DNA from: Drechslerella dactyloides
Taxonomy: Eukaryota; Ascomycota; Orbiliomycetes; Orbiliales; Orbiliaceae
Reading direction: 5' to 3'
DNA: 64,000 nucleotides
Assembly (NCBI GenBank): GCA_020064725.1
Contig: JAGTWJ010000002.1
Span: forward strand, 434,001-498,000
Shown here: positions 11,847 to 23,354 of the stretch, one piece after another
Layout of the letters: every line of letters starts with the position of its first letter
How positions within the stretch are numbered: the stretch's first letter is position 1
Translations under genes and position numbers: made by a program
The notes under the pieces: generated by a model
The model's database searches: none
What the model saw: the letters and a program-made list of their open reading frames with translations, nothing else
Told to the model about the DNA's origin: nothing

Positions 11847-12911
11847 ATGAGCAACAGAGCGTATTACGCGGGCGTATCCGGAGGGCCTTCGCATTCGCAA
11901 CATCCTCGCCGTCGCTCTGAGCCATCCCGCCACTATGACAGCGACAGCTCCGATGGAAATTATTCAGATGACGCTAGAAGCCCGTCCTATTCGCATCATC
12001 CAGATCATTCCTACTACTACAACCACCCCCAACGACACCGAAGATCCTCCTCAGCAAGACGTCAATATGCATCCGACCAGGCCGCTGGCCTCACACGGGC
12101 TCCATACTCACAACATGAGCAACGCGAGCAACAGAAACCTATAAAACGGTCAAAGACCGTATCAGACTCCGAGAGCCGCAGGAAACATCGCTCACGTGGA
12201 TTCGACGACGATGACGACGATGACGAAGACGACGATGACAATAGCTCCGATGACAGCGATTCCGACTCCGGCTCTAATGATGACGATGACGACGACGACT
12301 CATCCGATGACTCGTCCGGCAAGGAGACCAAAGGCGATATGAGCGTCGCTTCCTCTAACTACCACAAGCGTCGCAAGACCCGTCTTCAGAAAAAAGTCGA
12401 TGAAGTCCTCGACGCCCTCGGCATCCTCCACATTAAGCATAACCCTTCGAAACGTCAACTCGCTTCGCCGGATCCAGAGAAGTACGCACTGCAAAAGCAA
12501 GCTCTACAAGCAGCCGTCACCGCTGCAGCAATTGAAGCGTGGAGAAGCCATTCCAAACCCGGCGGGCTCAATATGCAAAAGGTAATCGGAGTCGTCGTCG
12601 CCGCTATTGCAGCCGGCGGTGTCGACATTTTAGTGGATAGCAATCCCGGACACAACAAGATGAAGGACCTCGCCGAAGCAATAGTCGGCGGCCTGGCGAC
12701 AAGCAAGACCCTTGGTGGAAAGATCACCCATCGTCGCGAGGGTGGCGCTCAGGGGAAGATGATCGATGGCTTCATCGCCATGGCTGCTAGCAAGATGGTT
12801 CGCCCGCCAAAGCCAGAAGAAGTGGAAAAGAGGAAAAAGGCAAAGGCAAAGGAGGAGAAACGATCGCAGAGTGCTGGACCATCCAAGCGCTCTAGCTCCC
12901 GACGGAGGTAG
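11847..12911 (+). CDS. Acidic/SR-rich protein with glycine-zipper-like segment
   Basis: This is a single exon for 354 residues. The ATG at 11847 (MSNRAYYAGVSGG) is the first true ATG. Residues 1–120 are disordered, rich in Ser, Arg, His and Tyr. Residues about 120–152 are an acidic Asp/Ser run encoded by GAC/GAT repeats. A basic KRRKTRLQKK patch follows, then a folded Ala-rich region. Residues about 243–265 contain small-residue-rich hydrophobic sequence (VVVAAIAAGGVDIL) resembling a glycine zipper. The tail is Lys/Arg/Ser-rich and ends RRR. There is no signal peptide. Similar uncharacterised proteins occur across filamentous ascomycetes as far as I recognise. The acidic and basic tracts suggest nuclear or RNA/chromatin association, but that is only a composition-based guess. 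Confidence 0.8.
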   Translation: MSNRAYYAGVSGGPSHSQHPRRRSEPSRHYDSDSSDGNYSDDARSPSYSHHPDHSYYYNHPQRHRRSSSARRQYASDQAAGLTRAPYSQHEQREQQKPIKRSKTVSDSESRRKHRSRGFDDDDDDDEDDDDNSSDDSDSDSGSNDDDDDDDSSDDSSGKETKGDMSVASSNYHKRRKTRLQKKVDEVLDALGILHIKHNPSKRQLASPDPEKYALQKQALQAAVTAAAIEAWRSHSKPGGLNMQKVIGVVVAAIAAGGVDILVDSNPGHNKMKDLAEAIVGGLATSKTLGGKITHRREGGAQGKMIDGFIAMAASKMVRPPKPEEVEKRKKAKAKEEKRSQSAGPSKRSSSRRR

Positions 12912-14776
12912 TTGGAACACATGTTTTTGTCCTGTTCGTTCTGGAATGAACCCATCCTTACATATCGCTTGGATATCTCGATTTGCACTTGTCTCAAGAA
13001 AAGTTCCTTGCAGGAAATTTATGACAGCGTTTTGCCGTTTTGTATAAATTACGACTCATGTATAACGACTTTACGACCCTTGAACCTTATGATTCTGTTC
13101 GACAGCTTATGATGTTATGATAGCGCTACGCGTATATGTTCACGAACCTGTATACTATGAATGACTTTGTTTATTGTATATTATGAATAAGAAATGCTAG
13201 CTTAGAAGTTATCCGACAATGAAAGATAACGATGATTAGACACTGGATTCGAAATTTCCCATTTTATCTCCACTTGGTCTCGCAAGCTAAACTCACACTG
13301 TCCCATCTCCACCCCGGATTTCGGCACAGTTCCGTCGGACTGATATGCTCCCGAATTAGCTGCCCACGCATAATGCACCCCTCTATCGAAAGTTCTCCCG
13401 CGGGACCCACAATCACCGGACGCCAAACTGGCACATCAGCGTCCCCAAGACCCCCGCAACCATGACCGTGATAATACAATATAAGTCTCAACCTCAAATT
13501 GGATTAAGTACAGCCTCAAATTCACTACTCTCGGAACTTGCTAAGCCAAGAAACCAGTATTCCCCATTCGTGCAAGGAAAGGCGAGAATGCACTATACTT
13601 GCATGTAAACCTCGTCACCGCTAGACGCCACAGCTGTGTGTACAAGTATGCGCATGTAGGAAACACTCTCACGTACGGCACGGCTGTTAAAAATGCGCAC
13701 GCTGGTCCGTTATGAAACAGCTTGCGATTTAACCGGCAGCAATCACGACTAAGTTGGACAGTTTTTTCGAGCAAATTTTTAATTTTAAAGAATATTGCTT
13801 GCGGAGCGCACCGGAGCTCGGAAAATCCGGTGCCTACGACCAATAGGGAGAACCGGTCATATACCCTGCTTGAGAGTGTCTATCAACTGTATATCTCTTG
13901 CCAATTAATATTTTTAACACGCCGGTGTTAACATGTGTTATGTATGGTCATGGAGTTTTCCATCACCATGCACCAGCTCCTCCGCTGCACGCCCAGCAGA
14001 AAAACACACGCAACGACAACACAGACGCCGACCACCCTGCGCGCCGTTACAAATTGCAATTACTCCGTTTTGCACTCAAGATCTTGGCCATGCAGACTTC
14101 TCACCAGGGTTCCCCGCCGTGTAAATGCAGTAAAACCTTCTCGAAGGCAAACTATCTCCTAATCGCCCCGGTATGTTCGAAGTAGGCCCGTCTCCATCAC
14201 TGCACCCCGAGCCAGCGAACAGCACCAAGGACGGCTATTATCCCCATACGTAAATTCACCCCGTACTAGCTGTCCATATCAGGTCGAACAACCCTGGCCG
14301 AATGCAATATGCATGCAGGTACACGCAGGGTATTTATCCCCCCTCAGCCAGTACGTACCAATGGGCAACCCTTCCCAATACCCGGGAACCACAATCAAAA
14401 GTGCGAAGGCTAAGCATTAGCACAAGTAGGGTGACCCTCGCCTCCGACACTGACGCGCGATATTCGTCGTCGTCAGACTGCCGGGAGCCCGGCTCTTCTC
14501 TGCTGTTCCAGAATGCGGTGATTTGATAGATGCTTGCCATGGCAGTGCATATGCATCCGACCTTGACCCCAGGCCTGCACGGACCAATGCGGAATTATCA
14601 TATCAGCAGGCTATACATTTGGAGTAGTATAGCTGCTGGTATAAAACGGAGCTACTGGTACCGTTAGCGATCTAGCAGTCTACCCAGGCCTGTGGTCTTC
14701 ACGTCGACATAGCGTTGACTATATAATATAGCACCGTACCGCGCAGTGGCGATCGATATCTATACTCCAATTCGCC
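12912..14776. other. Intergenic stretch before the sedolisin
   Basis: No gene is supported; open frames are short and lack motifs. One TGCATGCA palindrome lies at 14310–14317. Confidence 0.45.
14721..14730 (+). promoter_or_regulatory. TATA-like element of the sedolisin gene
   Basis: ATATAATATA lies about 50 bases before the ATG at 14777. The position is close for a TATA box but plausible with a short leader. Confidence 0.35.
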
Positions 14777-17014
14777 ATGGTGCAGTTACATATACGGTGG
14801 GGGGTCTTCGCGGTGTATATCGTCAGCACAATAGCGTCGCCGGTCCCGTACAGCAAATATGTCGTCCATGAGTCCCGCCGCTTCCTTCCGCAGGGCTGGG
14901 AGCGCGACTCGCGACTGGCTGCTAATCTTCAAGTCCCCGTCAAGATCGGCCTGACGCAGACGAACCTACACATAGGCGAGGAACTGCTCCTACATGTCTC
15001 GCATCCGGATTCGCCGTCCTACGGAAAACACTGGACGGCGGACGAAGTACGGCGAAAGTTCACGCCGTCGCAGGAAAGTTACACAGCAGTCTCCACCTGG
15101 CTGAGGGCATCCGGCATCCGACACACCCTCGACGCGCGAGGATGGATCTCCTTCAACACGTCCGTCGCGAAGGTCGAGGAGATCCTGCGGACGGAATACT
15201 ACCTGTACGAACACACGAGCGGGCAGATGCACATCGGCTGCGAATCATACAGCCTGCCAGAGGAGATACACACTCACGTCGATTTGATACTACCGACGCT
15301 CCATTGGGACATCCACGCCGAGGAACCCTCGTCGCCAAAACAGCGGAGTCTACGACGGCTGGCCAAGCGGTCGAAGGCTAAGCGGACGACAGGCGCGATA
15401 GTCGACAGTCTAGGCACCGGTTTCCGCTCCAGCGGCGCGCGGCGACTGACGCAGTCTGATACAAATCACCTGAACAAGCTGGCGAACCCGAAATACGCGA
15501 CGGTGGCAACCTGCGACGAGGCAATAACGCCGGACTGCCTGCGGCAGTTATACAATTTTGGGGTCAACCACAACCCCATGAAGGGAAATAGCTTCGCCGT
15601 CGTGTCTTTCACCCCGCAGACGTATCTGCAACAGGACATGGATAACTTTTTCGGCAACTTCTCCCCCATACAGGTTGGCTCAGGGCCGATTGTAAAATCG
15701 ATCAATGGCGGCTACGTGCTCCCGCAGACTGGCGACTGGTGGAATGCCGTTGAGACCAACATGGACCTGCAGTACGCCATGTCCCTAGTCTACCCTCAGG
15801 TACCGCATCCACCTGGCTCTAGAAGGCACCAAACTCCCCCAATTGATTGAGCGCCATAACTCAATCTACGGGATATAATAGTTTGCTAACCTAGCAAACG
15901 TACATATAGGATGTCACGCTCTTCCAAGTCGGTGACGGCCTACAAGGCACAAAGGAAGAATACAACAATTTCCTCAATGCCATAGACGGCACCTACTGCA
16001 ACTACGATGGTGGCAACGATCCCGTCATCGATGCGGTCTACCCGGATCCCGCCGCCGGTGGGTACAAGGGAACACCAATGTGCGGCGTCTACGAGCCTTC
16101 GCTCGTCCTGTCCATCAGCTACGGTGGCAACGAACACGACTACACGCGAAAGTATGCGGTTCGGCAGTGTAACGAGTTTCTGAAACTCGGCCTCATGGGT
16201 GTGAGCGTGCTTTTTGCGTCTGGCGACTTTGGCGTCGGCGGGTTTGGGTCCGCTTGCAGGGACCCGTCGGGAGCGTATAATGATGGCCTCTCAGGGCGTT
16301 TCACGCCAGACTACCCTGCTACCGTAAGTACAGCCTCCTCCTTAAAGATATGCTTTCAGAACCGTCAAAACATATTCAGCCCTATTGGGGTATTTGTTTG
16401 TATAGCTCCTAGACGTGGCGCTCAGCTTACATATGACGTACCAGTGCCCGTATTTGACCTCCGTCGGCGGGACATACATCCCGCTCGGAAAGACGGTTTT
16501 TGACCCAGAACTCGCCTGGAACACCTACCTCCCCTGGAGCGGTATCAACGGCTCCTCCGGCGGCGGCTTCTCCGAATATTTCCCCACACCCCTCTATCAA
16601 AAGCCCGCGCTGGCAGCCTACCTGTCCGCCAACCCACCACCCTACACGTTCGCACAATATAACAACAGCGGGGCCACACGCGGCTATCCGGACGTCGCAG
16701 CGAACGCGTGGAACTACACCGTCGGTATCGAAAACGTGCTCGATTTCATCGGGGGTACTTCCGCCTCGACACCGACGTTTGCAAGTGTCGTCGCTCTGTT
16801 GAACCAGGACCGGCTGTACCGGAAGAAGAGCCCGCTCGGTTTTCTGAATCCCGCACTGTACGCGCATCCGGAGATACTAAATGATATCAAAGTGGGGAAT
16901 AATCCTGGATGCGGGACAAATGGATTCAAGGCTGCGATGGGGTGGGATCCCGTGACGGGACTTGGGACGCCGAATTTTAACAAGATGCGGAGTTTCTTTG
17001 GGAATTTGCCGTAA
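14777..17014 (+). CDS. Secreted sedolisin / tripeptidyl-peptidase (S53)
   Basis: The three exons are 14777–15799, 15910–16323 and 16445–17014. They join in phase 0 to 668 residues. A signal peptide at the start is followed by the S53 pro-domain (about 25–190, with LHVSHPDSPSYGKH). A linker then leads to the mature enzyme, which starts before the Thr/Cys-rich ATCDEAITPDCL. The catalytic set is complete. It comprises Glu326 and Asp330 (ETNMD, the sedolisin E-x3-D), oxyanion Asp447 (ASGDFG) and nucleophile Ser585 (GGTSAS). The Ca-binding end has GWDPVTGLGTPNF. The enzyme should be secreted as a zymogen that activates at acidic pH and releases tripeptides from protein N-termini. The second intron also holds the false in-frame start MALSLH. 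Confidence is very high for the family; endo- versus tripeptidyl activity cannot be told. Confidence 0.95.
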
Positions 17015-17582
17015 AGTTGTGACCTTGATATCGTAGCGGCGTGTTTGGATTTTGAGTAAATGCGCATGTATATGTATACAAAAGTAATCGAGTATGAGGA
17101 TTGGCCGGACGAATTGATTGAAGGGGGCTGCAAACTTTCAGTCATTACAATTAATAGAAGTTGCTTATCGGATTCCATGTTTGAATACCCACCAATTTAG
17201 ATATCGGAGTATTAGTTTATCGTTGTACCAGATATTTGAGCTCATGAGAGTGTTATCTCTACAAGTAACGGATATTTGAAGATCAACCCGCGGGTCTGCC
17301 CGCGATGTTTTGATTCAAGTGGATTTACAGTTGCCTCAGCCGTGCCACAGGTCTATCTAATAAGTCTAGTTCAATATACAGGACCAAGCTGTTTAAGAGA
17401 CCACCCGATGTCTTCCTCCAGCCTCGATTTGACGCTCCCAGCGCGATAAGCCATACCCGCGAGACCGAAGCCGTGGCCCCGAGCTGACTCCACCTACCAC
17501 CAGATGAAAATTCCCCCAACGCCAGATAAATGCCTCCAATAGCATCCCACCATTAGATGAGTAGATGTTTGTAAATATTCAA
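17015..17582. other. Spacer between convergent genes
   Basis: This is the 3' region of the sedolisin and of the minus-strand small secreted protein. I see nothing else. Confidence 0.4.
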
Positions 17583-17858
17583 TTATTTACCGACGGCGCC
17601 GCCGATAACATTGGTCAAATGGTTGGCAAGGCCATGCCAGTCATCGCCACCTGTACGACTGCGGCTAACAGACTCGGCCCCAACATCAGCAATGCCATCC
17701 TTGACAGCATTGCCAATCTTCTGGCACTGCTCGGCCTGGAAGGAGCAGGCAACGCCGGTGACGGCGACGGCAGCGGCGCCAACACCGGCAGCGGCCTTAG
17801 GCAGTGGTGCGGCGGAGACGGCGGCGGCGGCAGCGAGGATGAAGAGAGAGAAGCGCAT
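17583..17858 (-). CDS. Small secreted protein, 91 residues
   Basis: The ATG at 17858 begins MRFSLFILAAAAAVSAAP, a textbook signal peptide. The longer open frame from 17993 has no purpose upstream of it, so I chose the inner start. The mature part is about 75 residues, alanine- and glycine-rich, with two cysteines (CSFQAEQC). It has a small-residue hydrophobic segment (AAAGVGAAAVAVTGVA) and a Gly-rich end. A TATATATA run on the minus strand near 18065–18077 is a good promoter candidate. It is a candidate effector-like or surface protein by size and signal only. I recognise no family. Confidence 0.7.
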   Translation of the reverse strand: MRFSLFILAAAAAVSAAPLPKAAAGVGAAAVAVTGVACSFQAEQCQKIGNAVKDGIADVGAESVSRSRTGGDDWHGLANHLTNVIGGAVGK

Positions 17859-20642
17859 TTTGTTGGTTGTTTTGATTATGAAGTTAAGAAAGAGGATTTT
17901 TCTTAAGAAGAGCAGATACGAACGAGTGTTCTGTAGTTGGTTTTTGTTAAAAGAATGTATTGAACCCGGAGGGTTGACGGTTATATTGATCAACTGAATG
18001 AAGGAATGAGTGAATGTGGCTGATGATGGTGGGAAAAAGTATACGATGTCAAGGCCGGCAGACCCTATATATACATTTCTGGGACATCATCAAAATGCTG
18101 AAGGCTCATGTAGATTCGCCAAGATCATTGATGCCGGAAATTTTCTCGAAGTCGATGTCGACTCCCATACATGTAATTCTGGAACCCCGTGCGGAGCCAA
18201 GCTTGCATTTATGATGCCAAGTGTCTATCTATAGATCTACAGCAAAAGCAGTAAGAAACCGGTGAGCTCCCATTATTAAGAGATTGAGAATAAAAGAATG
18301 TGCCATTGTTTGAAAATCTTGCAAAAACACTAGCAGCAGCTGCATTTAAAATCACATCTCGCCGGAATTTTCGGGAAGCCTGCCTTCAAGATTATGAAGA
18401 ACATGGTGCAAATCGGTTAGTTCCAAGCCCATATAGCGACGAGGGATACGGTGGCTGTATCTATTGACTCGGAGCCATAGATGAGAAGGTAGTGGTGTTC
18501 TAGAGTTCCGGGGGTGTGGCTGTTGTCGTTTTTAATTTTGTCGCACCTGTGCGAATGCTAGGACAAGAAGTTTTTGTAGAAGATCAAATGAGCTCTTCAG
18601 ATTGCCATGTTCATATTATTATTATCAAGGACCCAGCCGTGCGACAATATACAAGCTATCTCTACACTACGCTATTCCCTGTAAAGCAGCTGAACGTTGT
18701 GGACTGGGATGCTATGAACCAGACGTTTCACCCGTTGGACCATTCGCTACTTAGTTTCAAAGTTTTCTCAGATGTAAGAACCTGGCGCCCACACGTTCTC
18801 GGTTAGCCGGCAATGGCTGACGAGCATTGCCATAATTATATGCGAGGGAGGAGAACGGACATTATGTGCCTTGACAGATGCCAATACCCGCCTAAGTCGT
18901 TTCGCACTTCAGCGGAACCTTCTGAGAAAGGCGTGGAGGTCTCCGGACTGGGGTCGGTATTTTACAATGGGAGAGCGCAAACATCGATCGATCGTGGCGT
19001 TGTGTCGTCGAAACCGGCTGACAACTCGGCTAGTGAAGCGACGCGACAGCGGTAACCCTACAACAGGTACAAGGCTGATTGAGCTAGTGCCGGAAATGCT
19101 GAGCCCGTTACCCGGTTCGAAGCATTCTCTTAGGGACAGATTTGGCAGTATAGGAGGAGGATGCGATGGATAATTGGTAAGGCATCTTACCAGCGCTGCA
19201 GCGATATGCTGTGAAAGATTCAGTATATACAATAATGGTGTCTGGGGCTCTGCTCGGGTCCTTCCGCAAGTCAGCGAGGTATTTGATATGAACACCGCGT
19301 GGGCCTTCTCAGGCAAGCCGGCGACCGAGCCAACGGGGCGGGCACCATGGAAAGCACCGACACAATGTGCTGCATGCGTGACGAGTTACAGCAATATATG
19401 CATGCTCTACAGCGTCCGGCATCGAGGCTAATGCATGCTACCTGATTTCGATTCCGTCAGTGGAGCCTCGGTTCATAGAGGGCATGCAGCGTTCTTACGA
19501 CTAATCAAGCCGAGGGCCTAAAAGAACGTGACGGCCGTATACGCGTATGTGTGCCTATATGCCTGACATCACGAGAAACATGACAAAGTTTTCGCACCAA
19601 ACACTCAAGCATTTGAACAGCGGCAGTCTGGAACAAAAATTGCGAGTCAGGTGTTTCAGCAGTCGGGGAAGCGTGTCAGCGTGGCAGAGTTCAAAACAGT
19701 GTCCAGTCAGGATGCGTTGTGTCGTAAAATACAACGCTGCCAGCGCAACACTTTGCAGCCTGTTTGTCAGCGTGCGAGGCCATTCGGCAGCAGAATTGCC
19801 GGATTGGGCGGGGCAGCACAGCCAGGCGACTGGGATTCGGGGTCCGGCGGGGCGCGTAGCACACAGCAAACAACATTTGCATTTAAACTGGGAGACGGTT
19901 GGACACAGGAACCGGGCTTTGGGTCCTGTCAGCAAAGTGCAGTACCGAAAGAGCCTGATAGCGATGCTCAAAGACAAATTCAATCATCCGGTTAGTTTCC
20001 GTTGCACCTGGATTAGCTCATCGGTCAGCAACCTGCTTCCTATCGATAGACCGCCGGCCGCCTCCGTTCTAGAAGCCTCCGCGATTGGTCTGATCGGCTT
20101 CCTGTGCTAGAGTTCGGATCTTTATGACGTGGAAGAGGATCGTTTCGAAAGCTTAAAGCTTCGCATCTGCCTGCGCCCGCCTTGGCGTCAGCGACGTACT
20201 TCGGTCTGGCATTTAGCGAAGAGGGGCGACGAATGATGCCAAATAGATTGCCAACAGGCGGCTGTCACACTGCAGCCGTCGCAGTCCTGTTTGGGCGGTG
20301 TTTCTCAAACAGCCTTCCCACCGCCACCCAAACCCAATCCAACTAGTGCAGATATTAGGAATTTATGTTGGCTGTATTCGATTCGTTGCATGCATCTAGC
20401 GTCGACGCCGTATAAAGGAAACTTGCTTCCCAGCCTCACTTCTTGTTTCTTATCTTGTAGATAATAACACCCGGGTCTGATAAACAACCGCTATATGATA
20501 TATAAACATATCTCACCAACCTTCCGGCGACATTAAAGCTAGTAGACAGTTTGAACATAATATATTGTACTCCTCCTGTTCCTCCCCTCGCAAACAGACG
20601 AAGCTACCCCTATCGCATATCGGACCAACCAAAACTCCAACT
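17859..20642. other. Long intergenic stretch
   Basis: Frames of up to 187 residues exist (19547–20110) but have open frames on both strands and no motif, so I call no gene. One TGCATGCA is at 20387–20394. The last 100 bases are the promoter and leader of the Sec14-type gene. Confidence 0.4.
18065..18077 (-). promoter_or_regulatory. TATA-like element of the 91-residue secreted protein
   Basis: On the minus strand the sequence reads TGTATATATAGGG about 210 bases before the ATG at 17858. It is the best TATA match upstream of this gene. Confidence 0.35.
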
Positions 20643-21744
20643 ATGGATGAATTGAGATTATCTGGCAAGCTCGGTCACCTCACCGACGAGCAGGCAACTG
20701 GACTCATCGACTTCAAAGCCCTTCTCGCCGACAAGGGCTTCTACACTCCAGAGGTTATCATCGACGAGAAGACCGTGGTCCCTGCCAGCCATTCAGATGC
20801 CTACCTCCTCCGCTTCCTTCGCGCTGGTCGCTTTTCCCTGCCTGCCGCCTTCCGTCATTTCGAGACCACCGAGAAATGGCGGAAGAACGCAGCTATCGAT
20901 GCCCTCTACGCCGATTTTGATGCATCCGAATTTGAAGAAACCCGCAAATACGTGAGTTTGCTATACAGCTTTCCATGCAATGCACCCTGTCATTCACTTG
21001 GCGCCACCCGCTAACACTAGGATTTCGCCACAGTACCCACAATGGACTGGCCGTCGCGACCGCAACGGCGTCCCTGTGCAAGTCTATGAGGTCGCCGCGC
21101 TGGACTCCCGCAAAATGAATCATTTTTACCAGTCCGCCAAATCCAGCTCTCGCACTACCAAGAGTACCCTCCCGGCCACCACCCAGCGTCTCGTCACGAT
21201 TGCGGAACACTCCACAAACTTTGTCGTTCCGCTGTGTTCATCGATAACCGATCGTCCACACCCAGAAATCCCCATTGAGACGACCGTGAACATCGTCGAT
21301 ATCACCGGGCTCGGCTTCACCCAGTTCTGGAGTTTGCGAAACCACCTACGCGACGCTAGCTCCCTTGCGCAGACATACTATCCGGAAGCACTGGAGAAAG
21401 TTTTCGTCATCGGCGCCCCCACTGGCTTCACTAAAATCTGGGACTGGGCGAAAGGCTGGTTTGACGCCGCCACCACCTCAAAAATCTACTTCCTGACTCC
21501 TGAAAACATCTCTTCGACGCTCGAGGAGCATATGCACAGGGATGACATCCCGAAGAAGTACGGCGGCAACCTCGACTGGCAATTCGGTGATGCACCCATA
21601 CTCGACGCTGGACTGCGACAGGCGCTGCAGAATGCTGGCTGCCAGGATGTGCCTTTCCCAACTGGTACTATCCGGTTCGAGGAAACCAGCACGGGCGGCC
21701 ACCGGGTTGCTGTTCTCGGTACCAAAGACGGAAAGAGGCGGTGA
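20643..21744 (+). CDS. CRAL-TRIO (Sec14-like) lipid-transfer protein
   Basis: The two exons are 20643–20951 and 21034–21744. Both are in phase 0 and give 339 residues. The ATG (MDELRLSGKLGHLT) opens the CRAL-TRIO N-terminal helical domain, with DAYLLRFLRAGRF typical of the family. Exon 2 begins YPQWTGRRDRNGVPVQVYE and carries the lipid-binding domain with VNIVDITGLGFTQFW, YYPEALEKVFVIGAP and a C-terminal PKKYGG. Sec14-type proteins exchange phosphatidylinositol and phosphatidylcholine between membranes and stimulate PI4P synthesis at Golgi or plasma membrane. There is no GOLD or signal sequence, so it is a cytosolic stand-alone member. The family is very likely; the specific lipid is unknown. 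Confidence 0.92.
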
Positions 21745-22906
21745 TGAATAGATATCACACGGATAGGATGCATACTTGACGGGTTCAAGCGCGGAGCTTT
21801 CGGCCTTCTAGCACATTCGGACTAGGCTGGCACCTGGGATACGGGATATATTATGCATGCATATAATTTGTTAGCCCTTTGTTTTTTGTTTAGAATCACG
21901 TCGATAGAGCATACACAGCGGGCGTTCAGGGTGTCTGGCTTCGAGTCATGTTGAAAATTTCTTCTAATCCCGCGAAGGAAGGATTTCCGGCGGTTTACGG
22001 ATACGGTTGTCATATTTTCTTCTAGCTACATGAAAACATGGTCTCGGGGCGAAAACATGTATTTACTCTTGTCGTCAATGCGGCACGCGCACGTAATTAA
22101 TACAAGATACCGGCTCAGAGTCCTGTGTTGCCCCCTGTAATAAACTGCATTGTTTCTGCATTCCGGAATTCCGGGCTCCAATTGGCCAAAATGTTGAATC
22201 GAGAAGATACAAAGTCAACAGATATTCTCACCAGTATGACTGCCGCATGTTTTTCCAGTTTTGTGGATTAGTATTTCAAAGGGGCGCATCTGCGACAGCG
22301 TAGCTATTTACTTTCATTCGGTCCCTGTGATCCCTCATATCTCACGTCGCGTCGTATGTGATAGCTCGAGTGCTATGACTAAGACACGGAATTGATTAAA
22401 TCTATTTACAAACTTGGTCACTCTGCATGCCGCACATATTCTCGCATATGGCAGCCAGCTGCCCAGAGCTGTTCCTGATGCCGCAATACCGAGCATCTGA
22501 AGGGCTGCGGGAATCATATATATTGGTTGGGAGCATTCCGGCGCTGCCGCATATTGCATTCCGTATACACCTAATATCACAATGATCTCACGTAGGATCT
22601 TTGGTTAGCATGGAACTTCACAATAGATACGTAGGGAAAGTGATCTACAGATGAGGAACTCGGGAAATCAAGCTTCAGTGATACCCTGAATATTACACTA
22701 TGGTCTCCAATCAAACTGTAGTAGTTTAAGACATATAAATTCAGTAACGTCGCCTTCACGAAGGATTCTTGTCATCGCTCGATCTACTCTATCTGCAGGA
22801 TACCTCCACGCTCACTATCCACACTCGTTGATCACATACACAGACTAGCTCTATACGATCTTTACCTTTCCCTGACTCTTTGCATACATATACTTGATAT
22901 ATCAAA
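21745..22906. other. AT-rich intergenic stretch
   Basis: No gene is supported. One TGCATGCA lies at 21854–21861. The stretch just before 22907 is a CT-rich leader typical of expressed fungal genes. Confidence 0.4.
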
Positions 22907-23354
22907 ATGGTTTCCTTCAAGAGCATCATTACCACCACCCTCCTCGCCTCCGTTTCGCAAGTCTGTATGGCGATTCCCATCATCGTTGCAAGCGACGGCG
23001 CTGACCTTGAGGTGAGTTGAATTCCATCTCCCTACAATCCGCATGTATCCAGGGTTGTTCTGCCCATCTGGATGTATGTATGCAAAGTCGTACTGACGGT
23101 TCTCGCGAAACCAGCTGGCTGTCACCCCTGCCTTCGATAAGGACGCTGGGATCGCCCCCAACGCCGGTACCCTCGGCGACCGGATCGCTATTGACTCCGG
23201 GCATTTCGCCAAGATCGCAGCGTCCAACCCCACTGACGCGAGCCAGATCCTCGGAGAGGCGTTGAGCCTTGGTCAAAAACTTACTGGTAACTCCGTTAAG
23301 TTTGCGGGGACCGTTGTTGCGAATCCGACCAACCCAGGTATCCTGAAGGATTAA
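22907..23354 (+). CDS. Small secreted protein, 114 residues, one intron
   Basis: Exon 1 is 22907–23011 and exon 2 is 23115–23354. The 103-base intron has GTGAGT and CCAG ends and the join is in phase 0. The start MVSFKSIITTTLLASVSQV is a clear signal peptide, likely cleaved near Val-Cys-Met-Ala-Ile. The mature part of about 93 residues has no cysteines. It contains LAVTPAFDKDAG and ASQILGEALSLGQKL, and ends GILKD. It lies in the same secretion-rich stretch as the other small secreted protein, but the two do not obviously resemble each other. Each exon alone is too short to show up as an obvious frame. I recognise no family; an effector or cell-surface role is only a possibility. Confidence 0.7.

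Noticed and set aside
19547..20110. 187-residue plus-strand frame
   Set aside because: Also open on the minus strand, no hydrophobic core pattern or motif, and no promoter-like leader.
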